A stretch of 64,000 bases of DNA, from contig JAJVDF010000780.1 in the NCBI GenBank assembly GCA_022410635.1, positions 212,978 through 276,977 on the forward strand, written 5' to 3'. The stretch's first letter is position 1. Each line of letters begins with the position of its first letter. Shown in pieces: positions 43,108 to 55,080 of this stretch. This stretch comes from Tretioscincus oriximinensis (taxonomy: Eukaryota; Chordata; Lepidosauria; Squamata; Gymnophthalmidae). A program made the translations under genes and the position numbers. Below the pieces are notes generated by a model. That model did not search any database and was not told the DNA's origin. It worked only from the letters and a program-made list of their open reading frames with translations.

Positions 43108-43847
43108 TACACACAAACACAAACACAATTACCTTGTTAGATACTATTTTCCATATGATAACTCTAGAATAATTACACAATAATAATCCACAAAGGTTAT
43201 ACTTTTATATCCTGGCACTTCCTCAAAACCACTTCATCTGGAGAAAATGGCTCTTCAATTACATTTGCCTTAGTTGATTTATTTACAACTTAATCATTTT
43301 CTCCACTGAAGATCTGCTACAATACANATCTCTAGAGCTTTGAATTCATTTGGCATTTGAATTAAATTTGAATTAATATGGCAGCCAGGGGTTAGGCTAG
43401 AGCTCCAAGGACTTGATTTCCCACTTGTATCCAAAGAACCATCGTATTATACAGCTTTTCTTGGAACACAGNCAAGGCAGGTAGACAACCTTCCCCTGGG
43501 ATTTACTAAGCAGCTGGTCTTGATGCCTAGTATTATTTTTATGTGTTAATATTAGAAAAAGGATTTTAAAAATGCCACATTAATGTTTCTTCATTTNNAA
43601 AAAAAAATCTATGAACTACATGAAAAGTGTTTCACGTTTCATAGGAACGTTGGTGAATGACTGTATGTGAATTAATAGGGTGTCAAATGAGAAAATAGAT
43701 GTCAGAAGTGAAGCATTGAACCCTTTGGACACTATTACTAAATAACTTTCACCCACAGTAGCAAACCGGGTGCAACTGGNGCAACTTTACCATGGTGCCA
43801 TGTTGAGAACTGTTGTAGGAAATATAATGTTGGAATTCATAGAGAAT
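43108..43847. other. No recognised feature
   Basis: Unique-looking with several Ns. No gene or repeat. Confidence 0.4.
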
Positions 43848-44065
43848 ATCTAGCAGCTTGGTTAGCTTAAAGATAGGATTAGATAAATTCATGGAGGNCA
43901 GGTGAATCATTGCTATTAGAAGATGAAAACAGGAAGGATCCCTGAAATGCCATTTGCAGGTTGTCAAGAACAGGGTTTTGCCNNCTTCTACTTGAGAGTG
44001 CCATAATACAATTGGTGGGCCACTGTGCCAAACTAGATGAGCTCCTCTTANGTTCCTATGTCAAC
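43848..44065 (+). mobile_element. CR1-like LINE 3' end, type B
   Basis: 'AATATCTAGCAGCTTGGTTA', 'GAAATGCCATTTGCAGGTTG', 'ACAATTGGTGGGCCACTGTG' and a damaged octamer end at about 44045-44060. Confidence 0.8.
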
Positions 44066-45296
44066 TGTTGATACTGAGCCAGGCCCATATGCCTACCCAC
44101 TCTGGTCCATCCTGATGCAATTTTAAAGCTTTGATTGAGGCTTTGAATGCATCAGATGCTGGTAAATTCCCCTTACTGACACAACACTCCAATATTAATG
44201 TTCAGTATGTCCTAACATGTCCTAGGGCACTGAATGGGAGGGGCCTCACCATCTGCTTATCATTATCAGGGGTCATAGATATTCCAGAGGAACAACACAT
44301 ATGTAGATAGATTTAGTACATAATAGTCTGTCCCTTGTATTCTTCAATAAGAATAACATGTCTAGGATCTTTATTACAAAGAGTGTTCTCAAGGACTGCA
44401 GAACGTCATCTGAATGGGAGAAAATCGTCAGGTGACAGACAGGGTTGCCCTGTTTCTTACTGAGTCTGGCTGACTTAGGAAATTATTCATTGAGATGAAT
44501 GGGATGTTCTGTAAGGGTGATGGGGGTAAATAAAAATATTAATTTTCTTTTTGTATTAATCGAGATTTGTAATTATTATCTTCAAATGTTTTGATCTTTT
44601 GTAAATTTGATATGGTCAAATGACTATTCATTAAACCATTCATTCATTAATAAATAATAGAACAGATAGAAAAGAAGATAAATATTATAATAACCATAAG
44701 AACCTAAGGTGCAATATCATGATATTATTGTCATTGTGTTTCGGGTAGAGCATTTGCTTTGTCCAAGGAACGGAAAGGCTATTTAAGCTGTACAATTTAT
44801 GAGGTCAAAGAGCTAAAGATTTCCAGAACTGATGTTTCAATCAGGGTTCACAGTGCAAAAAGGCCCATATTATTCATTTTGTATCAGTAGCTTAGACAAG
44901 ATGATCTGTATTCGTTTTCACAAAGCAGTTTTTACTATTCATCAGGAGTATTCCAAGGAACATGTTCTGTACATGGATGTAGGTAGGATGTCAGCGGGTT
45001 GTAAATTTGTATAATTTAACATCCCTCCAAGCACATTTTGTCCTTATTTTTGCTGCAGCCCCTCCAATGCCATGTGGATGTTGCTTCTCATTCTCCAGGC
45101 ATCGATGAAAACCCATTTTATTCCCAAGTTTCTGCTGGAATTGCCACACACATCTGTGACAAGATTAGTATAGGCTTAATTAGTTAATTGGACATATCAC
45201 TACAACAGAAAACTCAGCAATTATTGATATATTGCTTGATTATTTTATTATTCTAGTATAAGAACTCCACACACTNGAACTCCACACACTGGTAAC
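44066..45296. other. No recognised feature
   Basis: Unique-looking A/T-rich DNA. A small tandem duplication ('GAACTCCACACACT') is at 45264-45291. Confidence 0.4.
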
Positions 45297-46275
45297 TTCC
45301 AGAATGGATTTGAAGAGGCTAAGAAACTGCAGTTGGTGCAAAATAAGGCGGCTGGACTGCTGACCGGAACAGCCGGCCAGACACACATCATGGAAGTCTG
45401 GAAAGAGCTGCATTGGTTGCAGTGGCGGCCAGTGCACTTTGAGATTGGAGGGGCGCAGGACCAGTGCTTTCCTAACATCACCGAGACTAGAGAACATTCC
45501 CTTCTTCTAGCCTCGGTGACATTAGGAACCCCTTTCCTAATGTTGCTGGGAGGCACATTCAAGCACTTACGAGTCTCTCTTTTAGTCTGCAAGCTGAATG
45601 CCAGTACAAAGTGGCACCTTAATGGAAACTAAGATACAGCAGCCCCTTCCTGGGAACCCTCCCATAGGTTCTGGGATTGGTGACTCCTTTCGTTAATAAA
45701 AAAAAGGCTATCTGGAGCTTTTTGATTTGTTGACAGCTCTTCTATGAAGGGCTACAGTTGGCCAATGGTTCTCCATTGTTTTCTATGGAGATTTTATTAT
45801 TGACTTTAATCTCTGAATGTTCACCGAACCCCATGAATCCAGATGTGAGCAGCCACTGACTGGCTGCTAATGTGCTACTGCACTCAGCTCAAGGTGTTAG
45901 CCTTAACTTGTATGGCCCAAATAAATAACTTGGGTCTCAAATACCTAAAGGAACAGCTTCTCCCATCCCAATCTTCTCATGCCTTAAGATCTGCACAAGA
46001 GGCCCTGCTGGTTGTACCACCCATCACAACAGCAAAGGGAGTGAGAACCCAGTGCAGAACCTTCTCGGTGGTTGCCCCAACTATGGAATAGTGTCCACCT
46101 TGAGGTGCGTCAGTCACCACCACTGCATTCTTTCAGAAGATCCTTGAAGATGCACCTCTCTAACCTGGCTTTTGGTTTCCCACCTTCAGCTATTGCATTT
46201 TCGCTTTTATTGCTGTCTGCCCTGAGACCTTCAAGTATAGGACAGCTTATATGTATAAGTATAAATAAAATAAAC
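45297..46275 (+). mobile_element. L2-like LINE 3' end
   Basis: Encodes LQLVQNKAAGLLTGTAG and WKELHWLQWRPVHFEI, the L2 'LQLVQNxAARLxTGT...LHWLPV' signature. Farther on come LRSAQEALLVVP, and LWNSVHLEVRQSPPLHSFRR with SLKMHLSNLAF, its C-terminal end. The intervening part (45600-45860) is scrambled. Ends in 'TATAAGTATAAATAAAATAA'. Inactive. Confidence 0.85.
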
Positions 46276-46963
46276 TAACTGTAACTGTTTAGCTAAGAAT
46301 ATAGTGAAATGTATCATTGTAGTGTATGATTTTGTATATAAATTTAGAAACAGAATCAAGCAAGTTACATAATGGGAAGATGGGACAATAAAAATGATGG
46401 AAGTTTTAGTAGTATTACGTTATGTATGATAGAATTATGAATTTATACCCACAGTAAGAACAAGAAGCTCTGGAAGAAATAGAGAAATTGATAAATTCCA
46501 CAAGGGGGGAGAAGACATTCATCTTTATTAAAAGCTAGTAACCCTTTATTGACTATTTACAGCAAGTGCAGAAACAATCTTCAATTACAACCTCAGAAGG
46601 ATTAAGGAGAATTAGACATAGAAACAAGAAGTAATAAAAAAGCGACACAAAAAAGCAAATCAATCAGTGATTGTCATTAAGGGGATTGGGAATCAATAAG
46701 ATAATGTTTAATATTTGGTCATGCTTGATTTGTAATTGTAAGTGGATACTTTATGTTATATATAGATGAACAAAATAGAGAGTTTTCCATTATTGTGATC
46801 CTTTGCTGGTTCCTTCATTGGTCTCCCAAACTACCCAAATGCTAGCAAGCATGAGGAAGAGATAAAGAGATAGAGGCTGGAGACACAGGAAGGGTTAAAA
46901 GGCAGATTTCAGACTATTTCAGGGTTTAAGCAGACACCCACCTGTCTGCACGCATTGTGCGCC
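46276..46963. other. No recognised feature
   Basis: A-rich unique-looking DNA. Confidence 0.4.
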
Positions 46964-46969
46964 AGGAAC

Positions 46970-47680
46970 TGTCAGGGTTCTCTATTAGGAATATATTAAT
47001 TGGCATAAATATATTTGATATAAAATGTACAAGCATTGGTCTCTAGATGCCTCATTGTCTGCAGAAATTTTGGGAAATTTCCAGCCCAGGGTGTTGCAAG
47101 AGAGCTAATCTCCCTTCCTGCCCTGAAGCAACATCCTGCTGTGCCATTTTTACCTGCACCCATTATCTCTAGGTGCATTCATTAACTCAGGAGCNTTGGC
47201 TTAATGACATTAATCAACTGCCTGACGGCCCTGAGGAAGTTCTGGCTATCACCTCTCCAGGTGGTGAATGACCGGTCCTGAAAGCTGCAGGGATCAATCT
47301 TGTACCACCCAAACCATGCCCATATTTGGAGTTTCCTGACACAGGCTGCGCCCCTTGGGAGGAGGGAGAAACGTCACACAGGTGTCACAATCTGGGGCCA
47401 CCTCCGGTCCGCCCCAAACCACACCTTCAGAACACCCATTCTATGACGTCTCTTTTCTTGTACACGCCTTCTGATCTGATGTCAATAAAAACCTGTGTAC
47501 AGGGGTGCTCAGGAGGTTCCATGACCCACGTGGGCCTTCTAGATCTTGCCTCTTGATCTAAGCTTATGGCCTCTGCGTGAGTTCTTGACGGGAGTCAGAT
47601 TCTACACGTGTCCATATCCTGAGGATCAGCTGCTTCAGTTGTGCTGGCATTCTTAATAACGTGGTAGCAAACCCCCGTTA
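46970..47680 (+). mobile_element. Solo LTR of an endogenous retrovirus-like family, copy 2
   Basis: 711 bp from TGTCAGGGTTCTC to CAAACCCCCGTTA, with AGGAAC duplicated on both sides (46964-46969 and 47681-47686). AATAAA is at 47484-47489. It shares with copy 1 'ATATTAATTGGCATAAATAT', 'GAGGAGGGAGAAACGTCACA' (compare GAGGACAGAACCACGTCACA), and the end 'TTAATAACGTGG'. The two copies differ by many small changes, so they inserted long ago. No viral genes adjoin. Confidence 0.87.
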
Positions 47681-47686
47681 AGGAAC

Positions 47687-49964
47687 CATGGCTGGGTGAG
47701 AAGAAGGAAGCCCCACCACAAAATTCCCAAAACAATCTTCCCTCCGTGTCACGTGTCTTCCGCCCTGCTTTGCGGAACCTGATTGGTAGGTTGGGCATCT
47801 CACTAGAACTACCACTTACAAACCGCCTTTTTGCCAAGGATTCCTCCTATCCAGCCCACAATGCAGTCAAGTGCTGGTAGATCTATGGACCAGCAAATCA
47901 GACTGCACGTTTGCCCCCATGTCTGTGCAAGACACATGCAGGGGGAAAGGGGGTTTCAGGCGGCTTCCGCAATGAGTGTGGGAAAAATCAGCTCTCATTA
48001 AACCCGCAGCAAGGCAGGTTTGTAGTGGTTACATTGCTGACAACCCACCATTACATCTGCAGGAGTTGCCTGGAAGGCGCTTCCATGTAGACATAAATCC
48101 TGCACGTGTCTGCAGCCACAGCTAGCTGTTTGCCTGCGTCTGAATACAATAGCATAGTTCGNAAGGGAGAGACACAGGTGGTTGTTTGCCCCAGGCTCAA
48201 AATTCTTAATGATGCTTAAAAATGTAAAATGGAAGTACTAAAAATAAATTAAAATATCATGCTCTCCCCTACTCATGTGAGGCACAGTAGTGCAGAGGTT
48301 AAGAGCAACAGACTTCAACAGAGAGATTGGTGAACGGCAAGACATAAATTCCTAAATAAAATAAAATAACGCTCAAATACTTATCACAGAATGTACCTAC
48401 CTAGGCTCAGCAGCCCAGAAGAACTCAGGTAGCAGAGGAGAAAGAAGGGGTGAGGGCAAAATGGGGATAGGGAACCATCTGACAACCTATGCTATGCAAC
48501 TGTCCAGGTATTATGCAGTAAGAACAGCATAATACTGTTTAGCTAGATCTCCTACAGCAGAGAAGGGCTGAGATAATATAAAGCACACATGACAGGAATA
48601 TAAGGGCGTTTTTGTAGTGTGTATTGGTGATTGAGAAAAGGCTGTGCTGTAGCTGAGAGGCTGCCCTGGATGAATGAATGAGCAAACCTGCTTGGAGACA
48701 TGAGACCCAGGAATTTTGAGTGTTTTTCCAACTGCAATGTTCTCACTGACATTGTTATACTTGTTGAACCAGTAAAAGGCTTCCATTGATAAAGAAGCAT
48801 TCGTATTCTAAAGAACACTTCTGGATATTATTTGAAACAATTCAGCAGTAAGATTTTTGCCTCCGTCCGCTGAGAACCAGGGCTTTTTAATATCATAAGG
48901 AGAAATGTAAAGGTAAGGGGCCCAGTTTGTACCCTCCCCATATCCTTCAGCCAGGTGACAGCCCCACTGCCCTGTCTGAATACCCCTCTGCCCCCTAGGG
49001 AGCTTCTGTGTACTTCTATAGTGATGCCTGCAAGCCTCTATTGCACATGATTATATTGTGGGAATGCTTCTAAACACACAACTTGTGCAATCCCTGTGAT
49101 TCATTTCCATGAGCTGCCAAGAGGTTAGGGCACAGCCAGAAAAAACAGACCTCATTCCTTGCTTTCTGTATTTTAGGAGCCTCTGTGAGTTTCCAAGGGC
49201 ACTGACGCTTTCCATTCAGATTCTTTGGCAGGGGGAAAAAGAAATTTGTTAACCAAAAGCCTTGACAAAGACATCTGTGCTGTAAAATGGAGAAGCAGCC
49301 ATAATCTCTGGTGCATTTCTAATGCTTCCTAAGTAAATAACATAGCTTTCAATAGCACATTAAACATTACTAAATAAATAGCATCGCATGTAACACAGTT
49401 CCTAATTATCAATTTGGAACGGAGTAGGTTCTTGCATCTATTCTTATGATTCTTTGCATAGATTAAATGGCACTAAATATGCAAACTGAAAGAGTGAATA
49501 ATGGAATGGAATAAATGACTGTCATTGATAGGCAGTAGTTTCTGGGTCAAACCAGAGAAAAAGAAGCCCTCATATGGTGCATAATTAAAGAATAGAATTC
49601 ACGACTTTTACAAAAAACAGTGAATATTCATCATTTTAGATACAGTCAAATGGAATTTGGAAAATTTATAGGACGCATGGCTGGTTATGAATTATTAATT
49701 ATGGAAGGAAAATGCAAGGAGAACTGAAAACTCAGTTTTCTGTCCCATTTCTCCATAAGTTTACTTGATCAGAATTTGTGGAGATATGTGTAACCAGATG
49801 CACATTCACATGTGTACATGCGCACACACACTTATACATAATCACACTTTGCACATGCTCTTTATTCCATGCATGCATTTTCCAGTGCTTTGAGGTTCAT
49901 CTTTCCCTGAAATATATATTTTTTAAATAAGCATAAAAACATATTGCTTTTTGTTAAATCATAA
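47687..49964. other. No recognised gene; candidate conserved non-coding DNA 49250-49700
   Basis: 47880-48150 is GC-richer and may be an old DNA element. 48283-48340 is faintly SINE-head-like. 49250-49700 is A/T-rich and repeat-free by eye, so it could be constrained sequence. None of this is firm. Confidence 0.3.
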
Positions 49965-50342
49965 AATCNTACAATTGGAAGGGACCTCCAGGATCATTGG
50001 ATCCAACCCTTTTCTCAATGTAGAATTCACTAGACAGCCATCCCGCGTGAATGACTATCTAGGCTCTGTTTGAAGACTTCCAGTGAAGATCTCATCGCCT
50101 TCTGTGGCAACCTACTCCATTAGATGATCACCCTTACAGTCAGAAAGATTTTTCANATGTCTGATCTATATCTTCTACCTTACAGTTTCATCCCATTGTT
50201 TCTAATCCTTCCATATGCCAATGAGAACAATCTTGAACCCCTCTGCTCTGTGACAGCCCTTCAGATATTTGTAGTCCGCTAACAGATCTCCTTTCAGTCT
50301 TCTCTTTTGCAGGCAAAACATCCCTAGATCCTTTAACTGTTC
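49965..50342 (-). mobile_element. CR1-like LINE 3' end, type A, antisense
   Basis: 'AATTGGAAGGGACCTCCAGG' at the left is the antisense tail region. 'TACAGTTTCATCCCATTGTT' and 'GTGACAGCCCTTCAGATATT' are antisense RT tail. Colinear with 25484-25985 but more diverged. Confidence 0.88.
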
Positions 50343-50488
50343 TTCTGTGTAATAACACCATTTTACTAGTTGATATTATCTGCCTATTTAACAATCTATT
50401 CCTTTCTCTCCCTACTTTCTTCCAATATTCCTGGACTTTCCCATGCTCATGTGCATAAAAACTCCTCTCTGTTGGCATCCATGTTAAC
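50343..50488 (-). mobile_element. L1 ORF2 Cys-rich fragment, antisense
   Basis: The minus strand encodes MPTERSFYAHEHGKVQEYWK and KVGRERNRLLNRQI, like the 'CxxxGTxxHMWWxCxKVQxFWKxV' region of L1. The CR1 at 49965-50342 lies directly against it and may have inserted there. Confidence 0.65.
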
Positions 50489-50514
50489 ATAGCTTAGAAA
50501 TATTTGTCATTTGC

Positions 50515-50792
50515 AAAGGAGGCCCTTCTACCTATGCCACCGATCTCAGTAGCAGAAAGGGTGGGAACCTGGGGCAGGAACTTCGCAGACTATTGAACAG
50601 TTCTCCTCCTGAGGTGCATCATCAGTCATATTTTCAGATAAGATTTGAAGACACACTAATTTAACATGATCACACTCGTATTCTTAATATGTCAATCTTG
50701 TGTCTTGTTTTATTGTTGTTAACCACTTTGGCACATTTGGATATAGGGCAGGGCAAAAGTGTAAATAAATAAAATAAAATAAGTAAGTATCT
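50515..50792 (+). mobile_element. L2-like LINE 3' end
   Basis: 'GGGTGGGAACCTGGGGCAGG' and 'TTGAACAGTTCTCCTCCTGA' encode a decayed 'FAxxAPxLWNSLPxE' segment. 'GGATATAGGGCAGGGCAAAA' and 'TAAATAAATAAAATAAAATA' form the L2 3' end. Confidence 0.7.
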
Positions 50793-52599
50793 GAGGATTC
50801 ACAGCCCTTCTATTTCAGGCTTTAGTGAAAGCAGGAATTGAAATTCAGCAGCTGAATCAAGGTAAGGGCTGCACCTTGATCTGTCCCGTCTAATCATGGC
50901 CATGACTGCGCCAAGTAAATTGAATTAATTCTTTTTCTGCAAATTTGCAGGTCCAGATAGTCAATGAATCTGAAATGAATAATAGAAAGCAAAAGCTCAG
51001 TTCCAAGGTAAATCAGACTCAATGTAAGCATAATGTATTGTACAAAAAAGGGGCACAGATAGTGTTTCAGTGCATTTAAAAGCAATATTGAACATTACTG
51101 ATGTGAAGGAAAACAAGCATAACCACTCCTGCCTACACAGAGCCTTATTCTGAGCTATATCCAGATTAGAGCTCTGTCAGCTGTATGGTAGTGAAGATTA
51201 CAGCATAGTCCAAGTGCGATAAGTCATGGTTTGCACTACTCTGCAGATGGCAGATTCCTTTCCTGATATATAAGTCCAAAATACAGCACTGTAACTTTAA
51301 ATAACTGTCAAGATTTCAGCTGTTCACAGTTCACGTAGATGAATTTTGAATGTTCTTGTTCAAGAATACATGGAGCAAAAGTGCCAGAAGTTACAGAAGA
51401 TTTTCCAAGGATTGAGACTGGCTGAATTTTCATCCCAAAGCACAGCTCAGCCAAATGTGTTTCGACAAAAATTGTCTTTCTTGGTTTGTGTCATTTAATT
51501 TTTTAAAAATCCACAGCTGGACAATAGCAGAAACCACAACGTTCATTGAATATGGATTAGACTAGAATCTCTTGAGTTGGGTTATGGATCTGCACGTTTG
51601 TAGCTAAAACCTGTGGAGATATCACTGAAAATCTCTTCTCTCATTCTTCTTTAGAAGAAGTAAAGAAATGGGAAGTATAAGGTTTCCCAAACTGTGATGC
51701 AGGGCACAGTATGGGCATCACCCTTTACCATCTTTGGAGTTGACCACTCTATATGGAATGCAACATTTGCACATGGATTTCTTTTGCTATTACGTGATAG
51801 TAGAGGAACAACTGAAGACAGCAAGTAACAACAACAACAATGTTTAATTATAACATCTCTTTCACCAAAGGTGAGCTTACATAGATTTTGTTACTTTCTC
51901 CATAACAGATACTCTATGAAGTGTAGCTTATCCCTTATTTCTCAGGCAAAAGCCTCATTTCTCTGTAAAATTCTCTGTTTTCCCCCCCAAAAAAGCCTTG
52001 CTAGTACAGTAGCTTTTCAGCCAGCCTTATCTGATCAAATGTTGCAAGATAATTGTTCTAGGCAGCCTGCCCAGAAGCTCCCTTCTAGACTTTTATGAAT
52101 GGAGCTATGAGTCACAAAGCTCAGCTCACAGAAGCATGATGGAGTGGATACAGGTAATGGAGTCTTCGGACACATGGTGAATGAAAAGACAGGGTTAGGT
52201 TTCTTCTTCCCCCTTTTTTGACAGGAAGCTGTCACAGCTGACAGGTCNGGCGGGAAAACTGTCAGGAACTCATCACCGACTTACAGGAAATCTGGGAAAA
52301 TTTCAGAACAGCTGATCACCTTCGTCCGCATGCAAGCAGATGGTATTTAAGCTGTATACACCCATAAAAAGTGGTTATTGCACATTCCTGCTTTCCGGGA
52401 TAAGCACTTTCCCTGCAACTTTAATTCGAGTTTCTTTCTTTTGCCTTAAACTATTTTACTTTAATTCTCACTGCTCATCTAAAACAGACCACACAGCTGC
52501 TACCAGGGTACCCATTGCTGACCTTAGGGTACCCCTATTGCCAGCATAATTGCTTGTGGCCCCTTGGAGTAGGTTCCTGGGTTAGGGTTGGCAATCAGG
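50793..52599. other. No recognised gene; possible LTR-like stretch 52230-52560
   Basis: 52261-52560 has a TATA-like 'GGTATTTAAGCTG' at 52341 and a pyrimidine-rich downstream part, reminiscent of an LTR, but no matching ends or duplication were found. A repeat R scrap is at 51690-51720 and a CAA run at 51825-51840. Confidence 0.3.
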
Positions 52600-52700
52600 G
52601 AAATGCCACAATGAAGTAGGCAGGGCTGAGAAAGTTCTAAAGAACTGTGATTAACTCAAGGTCACCCAGCTGGCTTCATGCAGGAGTGTGAAAGAAAGAT
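52600..52700 (-). mobile_element. Sauria-type SINE fragment, antisense
   Basis: 'GAAGTAGGCAGGGCTGAGAA' and 'AACTCAAGGTCACCCAGCTG' are antisense SINE body. The head is replaced by unrelated sequence. Confidence 0.75.
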
Positions 52701-52777
52701 GCCTCATACCGTTTCTCCTTCTCCTTCTTAATATTTCCAAAATATTCATACTTTATTCCATAATATCCAACTAGACC

Positions 52778-52945
52778 ATAAGGATATAAGAGAAGCCTTG
52801 CTGAATGGGGTCAGAGCCCATTCTGTCTCACACAGTGGCCCAGCAATTGCACCTGGGCAGTCTGAAGCAGAAGAAGGCAAAATCTTCACCTATTCTGAAC
52901 TCCCTGTAAACGGTATTTCAGAAGTATAGTGGTATAAATAAGTGA
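52778..52945 (-). mobile_element. CR1-like LINE 3' end, type B, antisense
   Basis: 'AAGGATATAAGAGAAGCC', 'GTCTCACACAGTGGCCCAGC', 'GCACCTGGGCAGTCTGAAGC' and 'CCCTGTAAACGGTATTTC' follow antisense type B order. Confidence 0.8.
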
Positions 52946-52959
52946 TCTCTTGATGTAGT

Positions 52960-53035
52960 TTCAGTCCATGAAAGTTTATGCTAGCAAATTTTTTCTTGCT
53001 AATTTCTAAAGGGATACAATGCCCTCTTTCTTGAA
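52960..53035 (+). repeat. Hammerhead-type repeat, decayed
   Basis: 'CATGAAAGTTTATGCTAGC' keeps GAA-AGUU-U-AUGC. 'TTGCTAATTTCTAAAGGG' is the family's downstream sequence. The upstream core is lost (UUGAUGU). Confidence 0.5.
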
Positions 53036-53926
53036 ATCCTGATCCAGACTCTCACAGCTGCTTCTCTGAATTCCCTCAAATCTTGTGATCTTTGTCAGCG
53101 GTTAGTGAATTTAGGAGAACAGTGCACTAACACAGAAGATCCACTTAAGGAGGATTTAAGTAAGAAGCCAGACATCTCCTTCCCAGCTGCAAGCATCTCC
53201 ATGCTGGGATTAGCAATTGTTGCACTTCCTGTTTCTCCGAAGGCAGACGGATTTCATCCTTGAGCTTTTAATGGCTAACCCTTCTTTTCGGCAATCCATT
53301 GCCGCTTGCAGTTTTAACTCATTTCCTTGCTAATGCCCGTCAGAGTTGGACTTATTTTAATTCTTGTCTAAGTGTTCAGTGAGCAGCAAGACAAGAAAAT
53401 TTAGAATTAAAGACCCATACCGGCTTCTGTTACCCGATAAAGAATACTAAATGAGATTTATTGGCTCAACGCTTGCCTAAAGCTGGTAAAACCTCAAGTG
53501 GCGACAGACTCCCACGGTTGCTAAAACAATCAATCATTTTCCAAATAATGGACACAATCTATGAGGACGTTCTCCTGCGCAAGCCCCTTTGAAATGTACA
53601 GGGAGAGAGGAAGAGTCAGGCATAGATGATTTACTGCTTCTCTGTCTTCTGAGGAGGGCTGCAGAGAAAGCACATTTCCCCTGGCTTTTGAAGTATGGCC
53701 TGGGTGTGTTGAATTAAGTATCTTAATTTTCAGGCTGAAAAGCATGTAAATCAGCCAAGCCCACATTTTGGATGTGCATCCATTTATTTTACACACACAC
53801 CCTTCTCTCAGCTAAAGTTTTCCAGCCACTTGACTTCCAGGCCACCCCAGAAATGATATTATTCAAGATGTCATTTCTGGAAGTGGAACTGAAATAGACA
53901 TCATAAATGGTGTGACTTCCAAAACA
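53036..53926. other. No recognised gene; candidate conserved non-coding DNA 53250-53520
   Basis: No known repeat by eye. An imperfect palindrome 'CCAGAAATGATATTATTC' / 'GATGTCATTTCTGG' is at 53847-53880. Confidence 0.3.
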
Positions 53927-54106
53927 TAGGCTGACCAGAAGATCCCTTTGGGGGGGGGGGTTAAAACCCATTTTTGGGGTGCCTCCCAGTTTTTTCTGAG
54001 GAATTATTTTTCAAAAAAAAATTTTTTTTCCTCAGAAAAAAACAGGAGGCACCCCAAAAACGGGTTTTCAAACCCCCTCCTAAAAAGGGGTCTTCTAGTC
54101 AGCCTA
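53927..54106. mobile_element. TA-flanked foldback MITE (Tc1/mariner-like)
   Basis: 53929-54104 is an almost complete inverted repeat. The left arm runs GGCTGACCAGAAGATCCCTT ... GGGGTGCCTCCCAG ... TTTTTTCTGAGGA, and the right arm is its reverse complement with a few changes. It is flanked by TA at 53927-53928 and 54105-54106, the Tc1/mariner target. It has no coding capacity, so it would depend on a transposase elsewhere. Confidence 0.8.
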
Positions 54107-54424
54107 CCAGAACAGGAACCAGAAATGACAACATTAAAGATGTCAAGATCTCATCATTCAAGAGAGGCCACCACTGAGAAGCATCTCCATGCCCATCCCC
54201 TGGCCCCATCCTCTGCCACTGCCCTTGCCTGCCCACCCCCAGCACAAATACAGGTATATTTTATCATCCTCAAAATTTTGTCACCCTGTGCAGCTCCACA
54301 TGTTGCACGTGCCTAAAATGCAGCCCTGGAAGCAGCAGTCTGGCTGGCCTGTTTTAACTCACACCATAGTAGTATCTCTCACTTGCATCTATATTTGTAC
54401 TTGTATTTATATAGCAGTTTGGAG
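54107..54424. other. No recognised feature
   Basis: 54120-54180 has sequence similar to the left flank of the MITE (about 53845-53880, 'CCAGAAATGAC'). Nothing else. Confidence 0.35.
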
Positions 54425-54667
54425 TCAGTTTGATATTGTGGTTAGAATGTCAGTCTCTTATCTGGAAGTCTCCCACTTAGGTCTGTATTCCTTCATGAAG
54501 CCAGCTGAGTGATCTTGAGCTAGTCACACAGTTCTTCAGAGCTCTCTCAGCCCCACCTACTTCACAAGGTGCAGGTTGTGAAGAGGGGAACAGAAGGTTA
54601 TGTAACTCATTTTGATTCCCTTTGGGTTGGGAAAAGTGTGGCTTAAAACCAACTCTTCTTCTTCCGA
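54425..54667 (+). mobile_element. Sauria-type SINE, full length
   Basis: Head 'GATATTGTGGTTAGAATGTC', body 'GATCTTGAGCTAGTCACAC' and 'CAGCCCCACCTACTTCACAA', LINE-like end 'TTTGATTCCCTTTGGGTTGG' with 'CTTAAAACCAACTC', and a TTC tail. Confidence 0.87.
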
Positions 54668-55080
54668 CTGGAGGAAAAAAGCAAAAATACAATAATCATT
54701 AAAGCAAAAATTAATACAACACCCTCTATATAAGAGGAAGAATACATTTTGAAATGTACAGCAAATACATAATAAGCTACATTATGTTCTATAATGCATA
54801 CAATAACATACAGCGCAAGATAAAGGCACCATCCAGATGATATTTTTCCTACACTATGATAGTTACTTCATGAAAAATTTGCCTCATGGTTAACATGCAG
54901 GTTCAGCAAATCACACACTATTAACAACCATTTCAAATTCCTTCCCACTGTTGGTCCTGCTGTTCCACAGTAGCCTTTCATGATGTGCCTTTGTTAGAGC
55001 AAGCATGAACTCTGCCAAGATTTGAAGCAGTTGTCAAATTCCATGAACATATAAGGGCTCAAGGATTAGGACATAAACAC
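54668..55080. other. No recognised feature
   Basis: A/T-rich unique-looking DNA. Confidence 0.4.

Noticed and set aside
27020..47680. One provirus bounded by the two related LTRs
   Set aside because: Each LTR has its own different 6-bp duplication, the LTRs are diverged, and the DNA between them holds ordinary repeats with no viral genes.
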